A stretch of 64,000 nucleotides of DNA from Protula sp. h YS-2021 (taxonomy: Eukaryota; Annelida; Polychaeta; Sabellida; Serpulidae). The position numbers and the translations under genes were made by a program. Location: positions 12,637,539 through 12,701,538 of the forward strand of contig OX457029.1 of assembly GCA_949752745.1 (NCBI GenBank), written 5' to 3'. The notes below the pieces were generated by a model that did no database searches, had not been told where the DNA came from, and worked only from the letters and a program-made list of their open reading frames with translations. Every line of letters starts with the position of its first letter. The first letter of the stretch is position 1. Positions 23,630-36,681 of the stretch are shown here, one piece after another.

Positions 23630-25400
23630 CACCACCAGAAAACGAAACAAAATCTGCAGCTAGTTGTCAGTTCTAATCCCCTGTCCCAGAAGTTTCTCTG
23701 TTAGTAAATTCCGGGATGATAATGGTTTCTTCTGTAAGTTCAATTAACATACTAGTGTATTTTAATGAAGAAAAAATTGAAATGATGGAATTACAACGTA
23801 ACAGGATGTCCTTACAGGTTTTGCTAGGATAGCCTTATTTTTGTCTGTTTTATAGGAATGCAACTTTAAGTTCCGTTTCTGGTAAATGATATTACGGCGT
23901 TTTAATTTTGCCCCCCCCCCCCCCCCTGCCACATGTACACATCTTCCTCCAATTTCTTAGGCAGAAGTTGGAAATTCTTAGAAGTTCTCGGAAATTCTTC
24001 CGAAGTGAGGTGACTACTTTGCTCTGCGTTGCTCCTAGCCTGGAGTTTTCTTCCTAGTCGCTTCATTACCACTGGGTTTGATTCTCTCATGATAGCCTGT
24101 GCTGTTATAAGAAAGAAAGAAATACATCTTTGATCCTGATTGAGATGTTTTGTACGTTATATCTGGTTATATATAGTGTCAGTTTCTGCTATCTAGTTTT
24201 CCTTGATCTGTGATAATCGTAATATTTGATAGTTTAACTACTTTATTATCCTATAACGGGTTTATCTTTAATTAGTTATGTTTTGATTGTTTCTTGGTTG
24301 CAGAGACTAGCGCTCTGATAAGAGTTTGACCCTTCTTCTGCTAGCTTCTTTTCTTTTTTTCTTTTTCTTGCTTCCTTGCTTTTTTGTACTTATTGTTTAT
24401 ATGTAACTGTATTTCATTGAAGGTCCCCTGTAATATATTTAATGTATATATGAAAGTATATTTAATGTTTTTTATTCGTTGAACGATGATAAGAACTTTT
24501 GCATATATATTACTACTGAAGAAGGAGAAATAAATAAATAAACTAAACTAATAAACTAATTCAGTTCCCATGGTGGTTTTGTTTCCGAGGTTCCACTATA
24601 CACAAGAACCTCTGAAATAAAGCCAGATTATACACTGTTCAAAAGTGATCTCAGTTTCGACATGTATTATTTCTCGAGGTTCTGCATATGAGAGTGAATT
24701 GGGAAGTGATATTATTTCCGGTGTTGGTCAGGTGTGGGTCTGGCGTGTGGCACTAGTGCATAAAGGAGATGATTACTGGTGAGCGATAATGCGAGATGTA
24801 TAACCTTGGATGTAAGCCTCAATTACGGACATATCATTTATGCAGAAGCTTTGGGATAAAAAGATTGAGAAGGTGTCACTCAAATTGGCAAGAATCACGC
24901 GAACCATTTGTATTTTGTCCAGGAATGTGGTGGTTAAAAGGCCTGGACTTATTCTATCAATCTGAATTGCTTTGCGAACAAGAGGGGGTGGGGTGTGGGG
25001 GGGGGGGGGAGGTGGCGTTTGTTGACATAGGAGTGAGATGGAAGGTTGAAGAAGTATGGGGGGTTTATTAACAAGGGGTTTCATTAGCACGACACAGTTC
25101 TGAATGAACTATGCCACCAATGCATGTCAGTGGAATATTTAGTATCTATGTATCTCAATTTGCCATTGTCGCCGGCTCACAGTGTTATATATAACCACAG
25201 ATAAAGAATATGCTTGTTAGCTTTGATTGACAGACTGAATAATGTCATGAAGCCTTTTTTCTATACAAAATTATAGACATTTAGTCTACTTGTTTACAAG
25301 CTAATTTATGTATGTGATTAATAACATAATATGAGCGATAAATGAGGATCGTTACTCGTTAGCAATAGACACGCACATGTAAATATTGAGCTCTTGTGTG
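23630..25400. other. AT-rich region without recognisable genes
   Basis: It holds a C run at 23911-23926 and a GT/G-rich block at 24980-25015. The open frames on both strands at 24773-25090 overlap that G-rich block and resemble nothing known. Confidence 0.4.
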
Positions 25401-25423
25401 TTCATTGAGCTAACCTTGACGGC

Positions 25424-25475
25424 AGATATACCCTTGATATACCCTAGATAACCCTAGATATACCCTGGATATAGC
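25424..25475. repeat. Short tandem repeat agatataccct
   Basis: Four to five copies of an 11-13 bp unit (agatatacccttg, gatataccct, agataaccct, agatataccctgg). Confidence 0.75.
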
Positions 25476-25969
25476 GCTGAACCGCTGGATAGGAACACCC
25501 TGTACATGGGACCACTTGGTAATTGGGACCGCCTCACAAACTAGGCCACTTTCGATAGTCCCGTTCAAGGGGTACTCCCATTATGAAGAGCCCCACCAAA
25601 ATGGTATCCCCCCTGGAAATCGGTCTATGCTAGTTCTGTCCCACCAGCAGTTCTATATGCGGGCTTCCACTGTCTGCACTTCGTGAAAGGTTCGCAGAGT
25701 GCAGTTAGGGACCAGGTTTTGGGTAAATGCCAGAAATGGTTATATTATGTAAAGAATGTTAGTAATACATCAATCGCTTTTTGTTGTCACCAATAAATTC
25801 CATGCTCACAAACATTTCAGCCTTGTTTTCGTTAAGGGTTGTAACTTGTTAGGTTCTTGTATCCATGGTAACTATTTAAAACGGTCCCTTTTGTCCGGTG
25901 GTCAACTTTGCGGGATGTTCTTAAGGGTTCCCGTGCATTTCATTTAGATACAAAACATAGAAAATATAA

Positions 25970-26078
25970 CGTGTGTGTTTGTGTCTTTGTGTGTATGTAT
26001 TGGTGTGTATTTATGTGTGTGTGTGTTTGTTTGTGTGTGTGCATGTGTGTATGTATGTGTGTATGTGTGTGTATGCTT
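25970..26078. repeat. (TG)n imperfect microsatellite
   Basis: TG-rich tract with TATG and TTTG interruptions, about 110 bp. Z-DNA forming potential is expected for such tracts. Confidence 0.93.
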
Positions 26079-27302
26079 GGGTGTGAAGGAGATGCCTCTC
26101 GTATTATTTCCCTACAGCGGCTAGATGAACCTCTCACTAGATCACCATGACACCCCTGTCCCTGCCCGTCCCCTTCTCCCCACCAAAGCATCCAAGATCC
26201 TCAATCCAAATGTTTGATATATATGGAAACAACGACACCTGCGGCTTGTGTGGGCCGACCTTTTTCACTTCTAAGCGCTCAATGGCTGATAGACCTGGAG
26301 TTAACTTGTTACGCAAGCTGTCTAGTACGACCAACCAAAATTAGGTGTGTGGTGAAGTGGGAAAAAGAAGAAAATACGACGTAGAACGCTACGCTAAACA
26401 AGTCAACAACATCCTCGAAACAGCTGAAGTAACCGTTACGCTCTACGTATCTTGGTATCAGTTTCGCACCGCCACAACTACTCAAAAACACATCCTCCTA
26501 CCAGTAACAACGATCATCCGTGTTTATGCTTGTGAGTGTTAAGACGGGGTGGGGGATGGGGGCGTTTTGTCTTCTGACCTCTGTGAGAGCAGGGAGTGAA
26601 GTACCTTGAGAAAAGTGTTCCTTCACAACAACGTCATTCTGTATTTTTGCTTAAAATAAAAGTGTTCTGATAAAATAAACTATGAAATACTACCTTCCTT
26701 AAGCCTTACAAAATTAACAAAAAGAATATGCTTATTTAACCGAAATCATGACTTAACAGAAAAACAATATAAGATTATAAACTCTACGAGTATATTTATT
26801 ACGTTATCGCGGTGTGTGTTTATTTCTTGCAACTATTTAGTTGTAAATTATAAACAAGTGTTTTTCACAGTAGTTTTAGTCAAAACAAAATTTACTTAGA
26901 ATCTCAAGAATGTTTGCGTAACGGGTTTCACTTAGTGCCGCCTTCCCCCCCCCCCCCCACCCCTTGTATGAATGTAAATGGTACCACCAAGGAAAGTCCC
27001 TACCCTACTTTAGGTTCCAAATATAATACAGCAATAGAATCTATCCAAACAAATAATCTGGAATTTCATACGCTGAACTTATTTATGTTTTCCTGTACAA
27101 CTAGTTAGTGATCATTTGGAGGCTTCAGTTACCATAATTCTTGTGTCTTTGATTATGGACCCCGCTCTGTAGGTCGTGTGAGTGCATCGGGATCGTTTGG
27201 AGGTGTTGCACTTGCAGGAATAGTCAGGAAACTGGAGCAAGACAAAGTATTGTAGCGCCGATAGGTGATCAGATGCCTCGTGTTTTCTCCCTACACTTTC
27301 AG

Positions 27303-27314
27303 TCATCATCGCCG

Positions 27315-27388
<74 letters not shown>

Positions 27389-27456
27389 GTCATCATCATC
27401 TTCATCATCATCTTCATCATCATCATTATTATTATTGTTATTATTATTATTATTAC
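27303..27456. repeat. (ATC)n-(ATT)n compound microsatellite
   Basis: About 40 ATC units with a few ATCGTC and TTC variants, then about ten ATT units. Poly-His, poly-Ser and poly-Met open frames here are repeat artefacts. Confidence 0.97.
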
Positions 27457-27913
27457 TACACTAGAACGCCGGGATCGTACCAGCCCGCAAATCGGACCCC
27501 TTATTTCACCAGCACCGATTTTCTTCCATTTAAGCATTGAAACTCAATGCTTCTAACTGAGGTGGGGTTTTGAAGAAGGAGTGCATCTCCAGTTTTAATG
27601 ACATTTAAATTGTACTTTGAGCACTTGAGACCAACCAGACAATCTCCCGGAAAAAACGGAATGCCACGAAAGGTCACGAAAGGCCACGAATTATAGCTAC
27701 AATTTTGTTAAATGAGGCTAAATCCTGCAGTTTTGTAAATTAAAAAAAAGTGTGGTATTGTAGAAATATTAAGTAAAAGTTTCTCAAAGGGCAGTTTTGG
27801 CAAATACTTTTCGGATTAAATGAGCTACCGAATTGCAATTCAAGGCATTCAAAACCTGAGCAGTGCAGAATCCGTATGCAGATTAATTTCTGTTAAAATA
27901 TGACATTTAAATA

Positions 27914-28090
27914 CAGTAAAACCTGTGCTAAGGACACCTGTCTATTGAGGACACCTGTACATTAGGGACACTTTAATTCTGTCAGTCCCTTTTAAAATCC
28001 CATTGACTTGTACGTTAAGTGCCCTGTCAGTGGGGGACACCTGTGAACTAGGGACAAAGGACACTGTTATTTGTCCGTAACTCCGTAAAT
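27914..28090 (+). mobile_element. Pogo-like CAGTAAAACC relic
   Basis: After TA (27912-27913) it reads cagtaaaacctgtgctaagg followed by repeated ggacacctgt and agggacac phrases, ttctgtcagtcccttttaaa, and gtgccctgtcagtggggg. The repeated acacctgtnnattagggac units give an internal tandem character. Confidence 0.6.
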
Positions 28091-28373
28091 CCACCCCTGT
28101 GTGAGAGCATTTTTAATTTTTTTATGATACTTTTTATCAGATTGTGACTAAACAGCAGTCGCATTCATAGATATTTCTATTTCTAATAAGACTGACGGAA
28201 AGGACAGATAAAAATGAAAACTATATCCTTTATATCGACCGTTATTAGGCTACATGAAATAATTTTGCTAACGTGTACAAACAAAATTGTTTGAACCCCA
28301 GAAATCTGACCACTCCGGAAATCGGACCACTTTCACTCAGACGCAAGGGTGGTCTGATTTTCTGGGTTCCGGT

Positions 28374-28473
<100 letters not shown>

Positions 28474-28628
28474 CACCTCCACACGCTGAATCTTGCAAAA
28501 GTCCTTGAATAACACACATTTTCGCAAATATATTTGTGAGTGAAACTCAAAGTCCTCGCAAAAAAGTACTTGTTTCTCATCTTTTAACATGGCGTCTTCT
28601 GCTTCTCGATGGCATATGCTATTTTTAT

Positions 28629-28665
28629 CGGGGAGAGGGGGCGGGGGTGGGGGGTGGGGTGGATT
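28629..28665. other. G-rich potential quadruplex
   Basis: Five or more G runs of four to six in 37 bp on the plus strand. Confidence 0.6.
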
Positions 28666-29770
28666 GAGGAGCATTCTTGGTCACATCAGCACTTCCGATC
28701 TCTTCAGTTTAGCGCCATCCTTCGGAGTAGCCCCAATCAATCAATTGCCTCAATCAATTAATTCAATTTGGTGACGTCACTAGTTAGAAGAGTACTGTCA
28801 GTGTGATGACATCACTGTGTCCTTATTATGTCACTGTCGTTTCTTTGTTTATTTGCTTTGTTTGTTTGTTTTTTTCTATCTTCCTTTTCCTTTTGCTGAT
28901 CAAAGACAAAGTTTTATTTATTTATTTCATGGAATTAAGGAAAGATTGAACAACGCCCATGTTGAATCCAGAGACCGATATATACTAAATACGCTCAGTT
29001 TCAGTCTCCTGTTAACAAACCAATATAGCCATTTGTTTCCACATTTTTTGAATTCAAAACATTTTTTTAAAAGATTTGTTTTGGGTTTTAACGCTTGTCG
29101 TTTTTTTTTTGTTTGTTTTGGTTTAATTGCGATTATTTTGTTATATTGGAGGGACTTCCGGGTATATTTAAGGACTTAGTATTTTATGATGGAAATGTTC
29201 AGAACATTGGCATTCGTACACCTTTAAAATTTCAATATATATTGCGTAGAATATAACATGCTTAGAATTTTCCTTAGAACCCTCCCCTACCGCCTCTTTC
29301 CACCCCAACTACCCACTGATTTGCTTTTCTTAAAACATCCGAATCCATGCCAATGACAGCCTAGCCTGAAAACACTGATCACTGCATATTAAAGGCCTTT
29401 TTTCTATCTCTTTTCATACATTTTAGTTTCGTTTCTGTAGTCTAGACGGGGCCATGTTAGTGAAAAAGTGTTGATCTCTCTATGATTGATCGAGTGACAA
29501 AGAACTCCGATATAATCTGTATTAACCTGATAGGAAAATAAACAATTAGAAAATAATTGTGACGTTTTTTGAACGAAGCACTGAGTATATGACAGAAATA
29601 CCTTAAAATAGAAAAAAAAATAAGATATGGAATAGCAAAGGAAGAAATTCCCTTACATGCAATGCAACGTTTATGCAACATCTTCAGGACAAATGAAATG
29701 ACCGCACTTCAAATCCCACGTTAGAACGGTGTGCTATTACAACATGGCTTTTCCTGGTGATTAAGGGGTA

Positions 29771-29890
29771 CAGTGAAACCTGTCTCCCCGGACATATATA
29801 TGATATTGACAACTCCCTAAGTCGGACAAAAATGTCAGTCCCTTTTAATTTTCATTTGGTAACTATACAAAAAGAGCCTGTGAGGTGCAA
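29771..29890 (+). mobile_element. Pogo-like CAGTGAAACC relic
   Basis: After TA it reads cagtgaaacctgtctccccg, then gacaactccctaagtcgg and acaaaaatgtcagtccc. It matches the 9.7-kb and 38.0-kb copies phrase by phrase. The right end is missing. Confidence 0.6.
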
Positions 29891-30087
29891 GGGTATTAAA
29901 TGACAAATAAACTTTCCTTGTGTTTTGCCATAGAGAACTTCCAATTCAATTAAATGTAACGGACAGTAACATCCAGAAACTGGGACAATTTCTCTGTGTT
30001 TCTGTTCAAATCGACCAGTTTTCACTCACTGCAGTTGATCATTCAGTTCAATTAAACTTAAAATATTCTGTGATGGGATTTAATGAT

Positions 30088-30350
30088 GACGTCATAGAAT
30101 GCTGGGAAACTGAGAAGTCTGGACTCTTTAATACCTGTGCCAAATCGAGGGACACAACGCAGGGCAGACATCATTGGGGTGGGGTCGGGGGGAGCGGTGA
30201 CCCGTACATCCCTATAATAACGACGTCATAGGATGCTGGGAAAGTGAGCGAGTCTGGAATCTTGACCACCCGTGCAAAATTGGGGGACGCAACAGAGGGG
30301 ACATCATGGGGTGGGAGGGGGGGGGGTGGCCCGCACATTATTATAGTTTT
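30088..30350 (+). repeat. 134-bp direct tandem duplication
   Basis: gacgtcataga.tgctgggaa begins at 30088 and again at 30222. Both copies continue through gagtctgga, ctgtgc/cgtgcaaa, gggacacaac or gggacgcaac, a catcat.gggg G-run and a cc(g)cacat end. The copies differ by substitutions, mostly in the G-runs. Confidence 0.85.
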
Positions 30351-31323
30351 TCCCAAACCCCTTTCTCAGATCAGACTATGTCTTTAAAACAAGAAAAAAA
30401 CTTATTAATCACCATTAATTAAGAAGCTAAGAAGGAATTACAAGCCCGTTTAAGGGAAAAAAGTGCCACAGATTTGTGTAATTGTCTTTTTTTCATCAAA
30501 GTACATCGCGTCTGCAAATAGATGGAGGATGGATATAGCAACGTTTTCTTTCATTTTGTAAAAATCTTAATTAAAAGAAGTAGCTTACTCTGTGTGCTTT
30601 GAAAGACCGTCATCAAACGATGCCTGGTCTCATTGTTGTGGGCTGAGGCAGGCTTTGAGGCCAGATTGGGGTTTACTTTGATTTCCTCTAGCTATTGCAG
30701 ATGTAAAAAATGCAACAAAAAATAAATAAAAATAATAAAATAATTATTTATTCTGGACATTGTAGACACTTTGAAAACTAGCAGCGAGAACCAGAGTAAA
30801 AATTTATATTACTTGCAGTATTTCGAAATTAAGTTATTGTTGGCATATACCTTCTGACTAAGCTTAAAGCTAACGAGCCTATAAAAATGAGTTAAAAATC
30901 GTATTCACAAAGTAAAAAAACTGCTTTACTTAAAGAGCATTTCATTTGGGAACGAGCCTGTAAAGGCAGATTCTCTTTATATTTCTTTCTTTCAAAAGTC
31001 CTTCGACTAATCATAAAAAAATGAAATTTAATGTCTGGAGTGAGTCACTGAAGTGGATACATCAGTATTACTCAGGACAAATTTAACCAACATAGAATTT
31101 TATTTTTCTTTAATATTTTTTTTTAGCCCAGTTACTTGTCTAGACTGTATAACAAATCTGAGACATTAATTCAATGAGGGAGCATGATTTTGTGGTCTAA
31201 TGGGAACGAGTTTTGAAAATAATTCAATTTCATTTTGATTCCACCTAGGAAAAAAAATATTTCAGGTGATTAAGGGAAAGAGACTTTTGGCATCGATGTC
31301 TTTTGTGATGGTCTGTGCTTGCA

Positions 31324-31520
31324 TTTTGTCGTCTGCAGGGGTGTTTTGTCGTCTGCTGGGGTATTTTGTCGTCTGCAGTATTATTTTGTCGTGTGCAGTT
31401 CTATTTTGTCGTATGCAGCACTTTTTTGTATATGTCGTGGTGTTTTGTCCTCTGCAAAGGGCGTTTTATCGCTTGTAGTGTTATTTTGTTGTATATAGTG
31501 ATATTTTGTCATCTCCCTCT
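31324..31520. repeat. 20-bp minisatellite (ttttgtcgtctgcag)
   Basis: About ten copies of a 20-bp unit such as ttttgtcgtctgcagtatta, with decay towards the right end. Frames through it read as Cys/Phe-rich nonsense. Confidence 0.92.
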
Positions 31521-31584
31521 TCTCCGTTGTTTTATACGTACGGTTCCTGTGTAAGAGTGTAAAAGATTAGGAGAGTACAGCCCC

Positions 31585-31885
31585 GGGGTGGGGCACTTGG
31601 TATCATATGCGTTACCATGTGTGTCCAAAAAATAAAAAACGGGGAGAAAGGAGGGGGTAATTTTGAAATTAGACCCGGTCCGCGTGGAATGCCAATTATG
31701 TTAAAAAGGGGGGGGGGGCATTTTCATTCAGTACTCCGCCTTAACCACAAAAAGGGGCGTTCTTTCCGAAGTTTACTTTGCGTTTAAGTTAGCACTCCGC
31801 ATTTAGAGTTATATTAAAAAAGCCATGACCACGTTTGGTAGCTAGCTGGTACTTGACTGGCCTCCCTGGGGGGGGGGGGGGGGGA
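31585..31885 (+). mobile_element. MITE-like family A, copy 4 (most complete)
   Basis: It starts ggggcacttggtatcatatg and cgttaccatgtgtgtcc, then taattttgaaattagac, gtactccgccttaacc, agcactccgcatttag, and ends ccatgaccacgtttggtag, ctagctggtacttgactgg and a G run. The left cgttaccatgtgtgtcc is the imperfect complement of the right ggacacgcatggtaac found in other copies, so the element has terminal inverted repeats of about 30-40 bp. Confidence 0.72.
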
Positions 31886-31984
31886 GCCTACGGTTACCCC
31901 TATGGCTGCCTCTTGGAAAATTCGACCCACCCATCAATAGTACGAGTAAGAACTTACAATTAAAAAAAAAAGAAAGATTGCAGC

Positions 31985-32095
31985 GCGGAGGGGGAGTATT
32001 CCAGGGGGTATATTCCTACGGGGAATTTTCCAGGCGGAGTATTCGGAGTTGGGATTTGTCCGGGCCCGGGGAGGAATATTCCCAGACCCACGAAA
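31985..32095. repeat. 15-17 bp array of G-run plus AATATTCC units
   Basis: Successive units gggggagtattccag, ggggtatattcctac, ggggaattttccag, gcggagtattcggag and ggggaggaatattcccag. Each combines a G run with an (A)TATTCC word. The pattern resembles one arm of the foldback elements at 15.8 and 37.2 kb. A poly-C block at 32195-32217 lies downstream, but no clear second arm was found. Confidence 0.6.
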
Positions 32096-32249
32096 AATAT
32101 TTAATTAGTTGTATTTTCATATCTAATCGATTCGTCACTCAGACCAACATCTGGGTTTTTCCTTTCTGTATCTTTTATGCTGAAGAATCAATCCCCCCCT
32201 CCCCCCCCCCCACCCCCACTGCCACACCGGATTTCACTCACAAATAGAA

Positions 32250-33130
32250 CCTACTTCAGTTCAAACTGGCTGATGCTCTTATTTCTCTGTAACGTGTTAG
32301 ATTATGAGTGCTTTTAGCGACCTTTTTACGACATCGACACGTGAGCAATGATAAGAAGACTCGCCTACGATCCCATTTACGTTGCTAACGGGGATGTAAA
32401 ATAACATCATTCATAAAAGCTTCAACATAATTGGTTTTCCATGGATCGCATTACCGCCGCCTTCATTTACATCACATGATGTGCTGTAGTGTTTGCATCC
32501 CCACCCCAATTCCCCACCCCCTACCCCTCTAAATGATATCACTTCTCCTTTTTTGGGTTGTAAATGTGTTCGTAATTCACAACCGCAAAAGTGAGATGTA
32601 TTTCAGCATTGAATTCTCTTTCAAAGAAAATAACAAAGTTTCGGTTACACTGTTCTAGTTTTTTTCCCTTAATTCAAAACCCTATAATAAGTAACTGTTA
32701 AAACATGATTTGGTTAGTTTTCCTTATCAAATAACAAAGGCTACAATATTAAATAAACAAAATTCTAACGAAAATACAGTTACGCAGTAAGTGCCTAAAC
32801 TAATTTTGTCTTCATTGAGAGAACTTCTTTTGATGCTGTTATTAGAAATGTATTTTAAAAAGTATTAGTAGTGAACAAAAACTCGTGAATAGTTTGATTT
32901 CTATGGGTCTTACACGCTGGGGTTTTTTTCTTTATACAATGCAAAATATTAAACATAATTCTGATTGAATTATATGTTTTCACTATTATTAATTGACGAT
33001 GTCAATGGCTTGCGTAAGGGCTTGCGTCATTGATGACGTCAGCAGTTTCATGGTTATTTTCAAACCGGATGTTAATTACTTACTATTGCGCGTGCGTCAC
33101 TCTTCGAGTGAATTCAGTGCAATAAATAAT
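32250..33130. other. AT-rich spacer, nothing recognised
   Basis: A C-rich stretch at 32500-32528 is the only notable feature. Confidence 0.35.
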
Positions 33131-33133
33131 GCC

Positions 33134-33355
33134 TCGGATTCTAAATTTAGAACAGTTAAAGTTCAGATCCTGCATTTTTAACAATTGAATTCCGGACCCT
33201 GCGTTAAAAACAATTAAATTCGACAGTCTGCATTTCAAAAAGTAAAATTCCAGAATAAATTAATACCGAGTTCTGCATTTTAAACAGCCAAATTCCGGAT
33301 TTTTTATGTTAAACATTCTGGATCTATTCCGGATTCTGTATTTAAAACAGTTAAG
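33134..33355. repeat. About 29-bp degenerate minisatellite
   Basis: Six to seven diverged units around attccggattctgcattt plus taaacagttaa, for example gaattccggaccctgcgtt, aattccggatttttt and attccggattctgtattt. The units vary in length. Confidence 0.7.
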
Positions 33356-34198
33356 TCGCCATTATAACATTTTAAACTGCAAAATCAAATGCTGGCCATA
33401 AAGAACAGAACAAATTGTTACCAGTTTTTGGGAAATGTAATCTGATTGGTCAAGTTCTAAGTCAATATTTTTTTATGTTGACCGAAATGCAAAAATGGAC
33501 AGCTATTACAGTTATTTGATATTAAAAAGCCAATTTAGTAAGAAGGCCTGATGTTTGCTTAATTCGGAGTTAGCATGAAGATAGTATGCATCATTTACGA
33601 ATATGTTGACCTAAAGGTAGGTCAAAATGATTGTAACAAAGTATATATTGACTTGTTTCGAATTATGAGAAGATATTATTGACCAGTTACAAAAATGTTC
33701 CACTAAAGTCAACATTTCCCTGCTGATTAATAATACTTAGTGCGCTAAATGCTGATCTCTGCAAAAAATTTTATTACATGTCAGTAAAGCTTCACGCTGA
33801 CCCCAGAATTAGTCAATGTCAGCTCAAAGTTGACGGTTGTCCATACTTTTCACTGTACGCAGTGAATTGTGTTGTCCTTTAGCAGAAGAAATTGTCTTCT
33901 TTTTAACACAAAGATTCGTTTACTGATATCGCAGTGATAACCTGTCTCCCTCCCTCCATCCCCCCCACCCCCCCCACCCCACCCTCCCCTCTTCTTCCTA
34001 AATATTAAGCGCTGGTGTCCATTTGACACAAGAAAAACACCATTGCCTTCAGCGGTCAGATTAGTAAAATAATCTTGAGATTTGGAGATAAAACTACGGA
34101 CGTCAACAGGCAGATTAATGGCTAAATAAATGTCACCTTGAACGCTTTGTTGACCCTTTACTCCACAAACACCGTCCTCTCCGTCCTAATAATTTTCG

Positions 34199-34398
34199 GT
34201 CCTGGTATTCACAAAAGTAACTGTGCAATTAACTGTACTCCTACAAGCGAGACTCAGTAAATATAGCTACATCTAATTTTAGGTGGAATTTTGTTTGTCA
34301 AACAGGGTCAGTTTATTTATTTACTTAATGTCCTGGTTGCCAACGGAGCAGTTAACGGAATGGTTAACTGTGCAGTTAACTTTTGTGAATATGACCCC
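34199..34398. mobile_element. 200-bp hairpin MITE
   Basis: The left arm (34199-34240, core tattcacaaaagtaactgtg) is the near complement of the right arm (34345-34398, core cagttaacttttgtgaata). The loop is about 100 bp. Terminal words cggtcctgg and cagggg-like are imperfect. A similar start (ggctggtattcatgaa) occurs near 20500. Confidence 0.65.
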
Positions 34399-34399
34399 T

Positions 34400-36300
34400 G
34401 AGAGCCCATATAGGAAGAGGGAGAAACAGATTCTTCTTTGTGAAGCGGTGATTGGTTTCACGGGGCGATTAATGCAATACCACACCGGCCAGTCGTGGCT
34501 TATTTGCCTTGCAAATGCAAAATCCCTCAAAAGTCCCTGCAGATGAAAACCCAATCAAAAGGAAGGGATAAATCTGGGAATGCTGCCGAAAAGAAGGGGA
34601 ATTATTCTGCTGAAATGACTTGGCCATCAATATCGCTGATCAGATTGGAAGTAAACACAGCATTTCTATTTCACTGACCACTGAATGTTATGGCACTCGA
34701 GAAAGTGGAAATTGTCCACCACTCCCCATTTGTTGAAAATAAAATGGTATCAACATTTTTTTACAAAATAGTCAACCCTGCAACGAGAAAACATATATTC
34801 TTCATTTTTTGACAATTACTCACGATTCTCCCAATTAATCGGTGAGTTTGTAAAATTTGAACTTCAAACTTTTAAATTAAAAAATATTTTTACAGTATTA
34901 CTGTTCAGCCTTCATTTTTTGCAGAACAGCAAATAATTTTATAAAATATTTAGCACTTTTACTTTTTCGTTCATCCGTTTGCTCCAGCATGTAAGGTAGC
35001 ACTGTTGAAAATAGATTCTAGCTAAATGGATAATGGTAGGGGGGATGGGGAGAGAGTGTCGTGGGGTGCTAAGGCGATAAAACGATTATTACCCGGCTGT
35101 AAACAGCAATTATATTACTGCCTGTTATGTGGCAAACTGGGCAGAGTACAGAAAGAACTGTGACTCTGTGATGTTAACGTGACGTCAATACAAACGGGTA
35201 GTCACAACATGCCTTAACAGTGACTAACAGCGGCCGAAGTGAAATTTGTGCAGCCGATTAAACAAAGGCAAGAGTCACAAATTCTTGCAATTACTGTTGA
35301 TAAAGGGTAGAGCAAGACTGCAGAATCATTTAAAACCCATTACCACGAAGCGGTGTACTTGCAAGCAGGGTTCGCGCTGGGTTCTCGGGAAAGTGAGTCA
35401 AAAAAGGAAAGTGTGACTCAGTTGGGTCCAGAAAGACTCGGTGGGTTCCGAAAAAGCGAGTCATTTCGCAACAAAAATGCCCCAAAAACTGGACAAAACC
35501 CCGCCAACGAGAACAGTGCTTACGAGTAACTATGCTAAATGTCATAGCTTGAGGTTGGTTCACACAATACCCAATATCAATTTGAAGTTGTGTCCTCGTT
35601 TCGACCGAAAGGAAACATTAACTCTGGTTGTACTTTGGTTGCGTTTGGTTGCGAATAAAGGCAAACGTCTTCAATAAGTTCAATAACGTCGAGACTTCGT
35701 CGAAATTGCAAGTGTGACTTTTCATAGAAATCTTTGGTGGTTATTCATAAAAACTTTTTGTAAATCCAAATCCTTTCCAAACCAAATATTAGCAGTCCAA
35801 ACCATATATTAATTGTTTTAAAAATATAGAAACATAGTTGTTGCTAAATTGATTCTGTGAAACTTTCATGACGTCATGAGATTCTAAAGAATGAGAAAAT
35901 GGAAGAGAACAAAAAAAAGGGGGGGGGGAAGGGAAACTTTCGCAATTTCTACTAAGACTATTAAAACTCCTCGGGAATGAAAGTCTCAAGTAAAAAAAAA
36001 AAAAAGAAAAAAGTGGTGTTTTTTTTTGGGGGGGGGGGTAATCCACTTCAGTTGATCTAATGACAGGAAGGACAGCACTTGGCATTAAAAGGATTTACCT
36101 TTGAGCAGAGCAGTAAATTTTGCGAACTTACTCTGCACATGCAACGTGAATGGACTCCTGCATGGCAGATAAGGGCAGAGATTACCACCACTGTAACTCT
36201 GACAGATCAGACAGCAACTGGCATTAAAAGCAATATAGAAAATTCCTCTTATTGGAGTGTCACTATTGCTGTGAACTTGTTCTGTCTATTGGGAACAGGA
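34400..36300. other. Region without recognisable genes
   Basis: Short open frames on both strands show no family resemblance. A G run lies at 35921-35929. Nothing else is supported. Confidence 0.35.
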
Positions 36301-36415
36301 CAATCCCCCCCCCCCCAGACAATTCCCCCAGTCAATCCAACCCCGACAACCCCCCCCCCCCCAGCGAACAATTCCCCCCGTAGGACAATTCCCCCCGAAG
36401 ACTATTCCCCCCCCC
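36300..36415. repeat. C-run array with acaattccccc units
   Basis: At least five units such as gacaattccccc, acaacccccccc and gacaattccccccg, each ending in a C run of five to fourteen. It is the same architecture as the foldback arms at 37.15-37.65 kb but with a different word and no visible inverted partner. Confidence 0.65.
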
Positions 36416-36465
36416 CATTCATTTTTATTTTTCTTATTTTTTTCTTTTCTTTGTATTTCTCTCGC

Positions 36466-36485
36466 CCTCTCTCTCTCTCTCTCAT

Positions 36486-36552
<67 letters not shown>
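36466..36552. repeat. (CT)n microsatellite
   Basis: About 43 CT units with single interruptions, 50 bp downstream of the C-run array. Confidence 0.95.
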
Positions 36553-36557
<5 letters not shown>

Positions 36558-36681
36558 AAATTGTTGCCCTTTTATCTTCTAACTGGAAATGGTAATTGTC
36601 CTTTCATTTCAACATTGTCGCAATTGCAATTTACATGCTTTATCCAAACCAATGAACTTTAAGTTGGCCTCCTCAGTTCCT

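Noticed and set aside
25424..25475. aaccct/taccct units considered as interstitial telomere repeat
   Set aside because: The unit is gatataccct of 11-13 bp, not consecutive TTAGGG/CCCTAA hexamers.
26345..26542. Frame with VERYAKQV, considered as the TM3 end of the GPCR
   Set aside because: Surrounding residues are hydrophilic and lack a transmembrane helix, and the order of motifs does not fit a class A receptor.
27265..27540. Poly-His, poly-Ser and poly-Met frames
   Set aside because: They are simple translations of the ATC/ATT microsatellite in different frames.
36079..36582. 167-residue frame ending in the CT microsatellite
   Set aside because: More than half comes from the poly-C array and the (CT)n tract; the first 60 residues show no recognisable domain.
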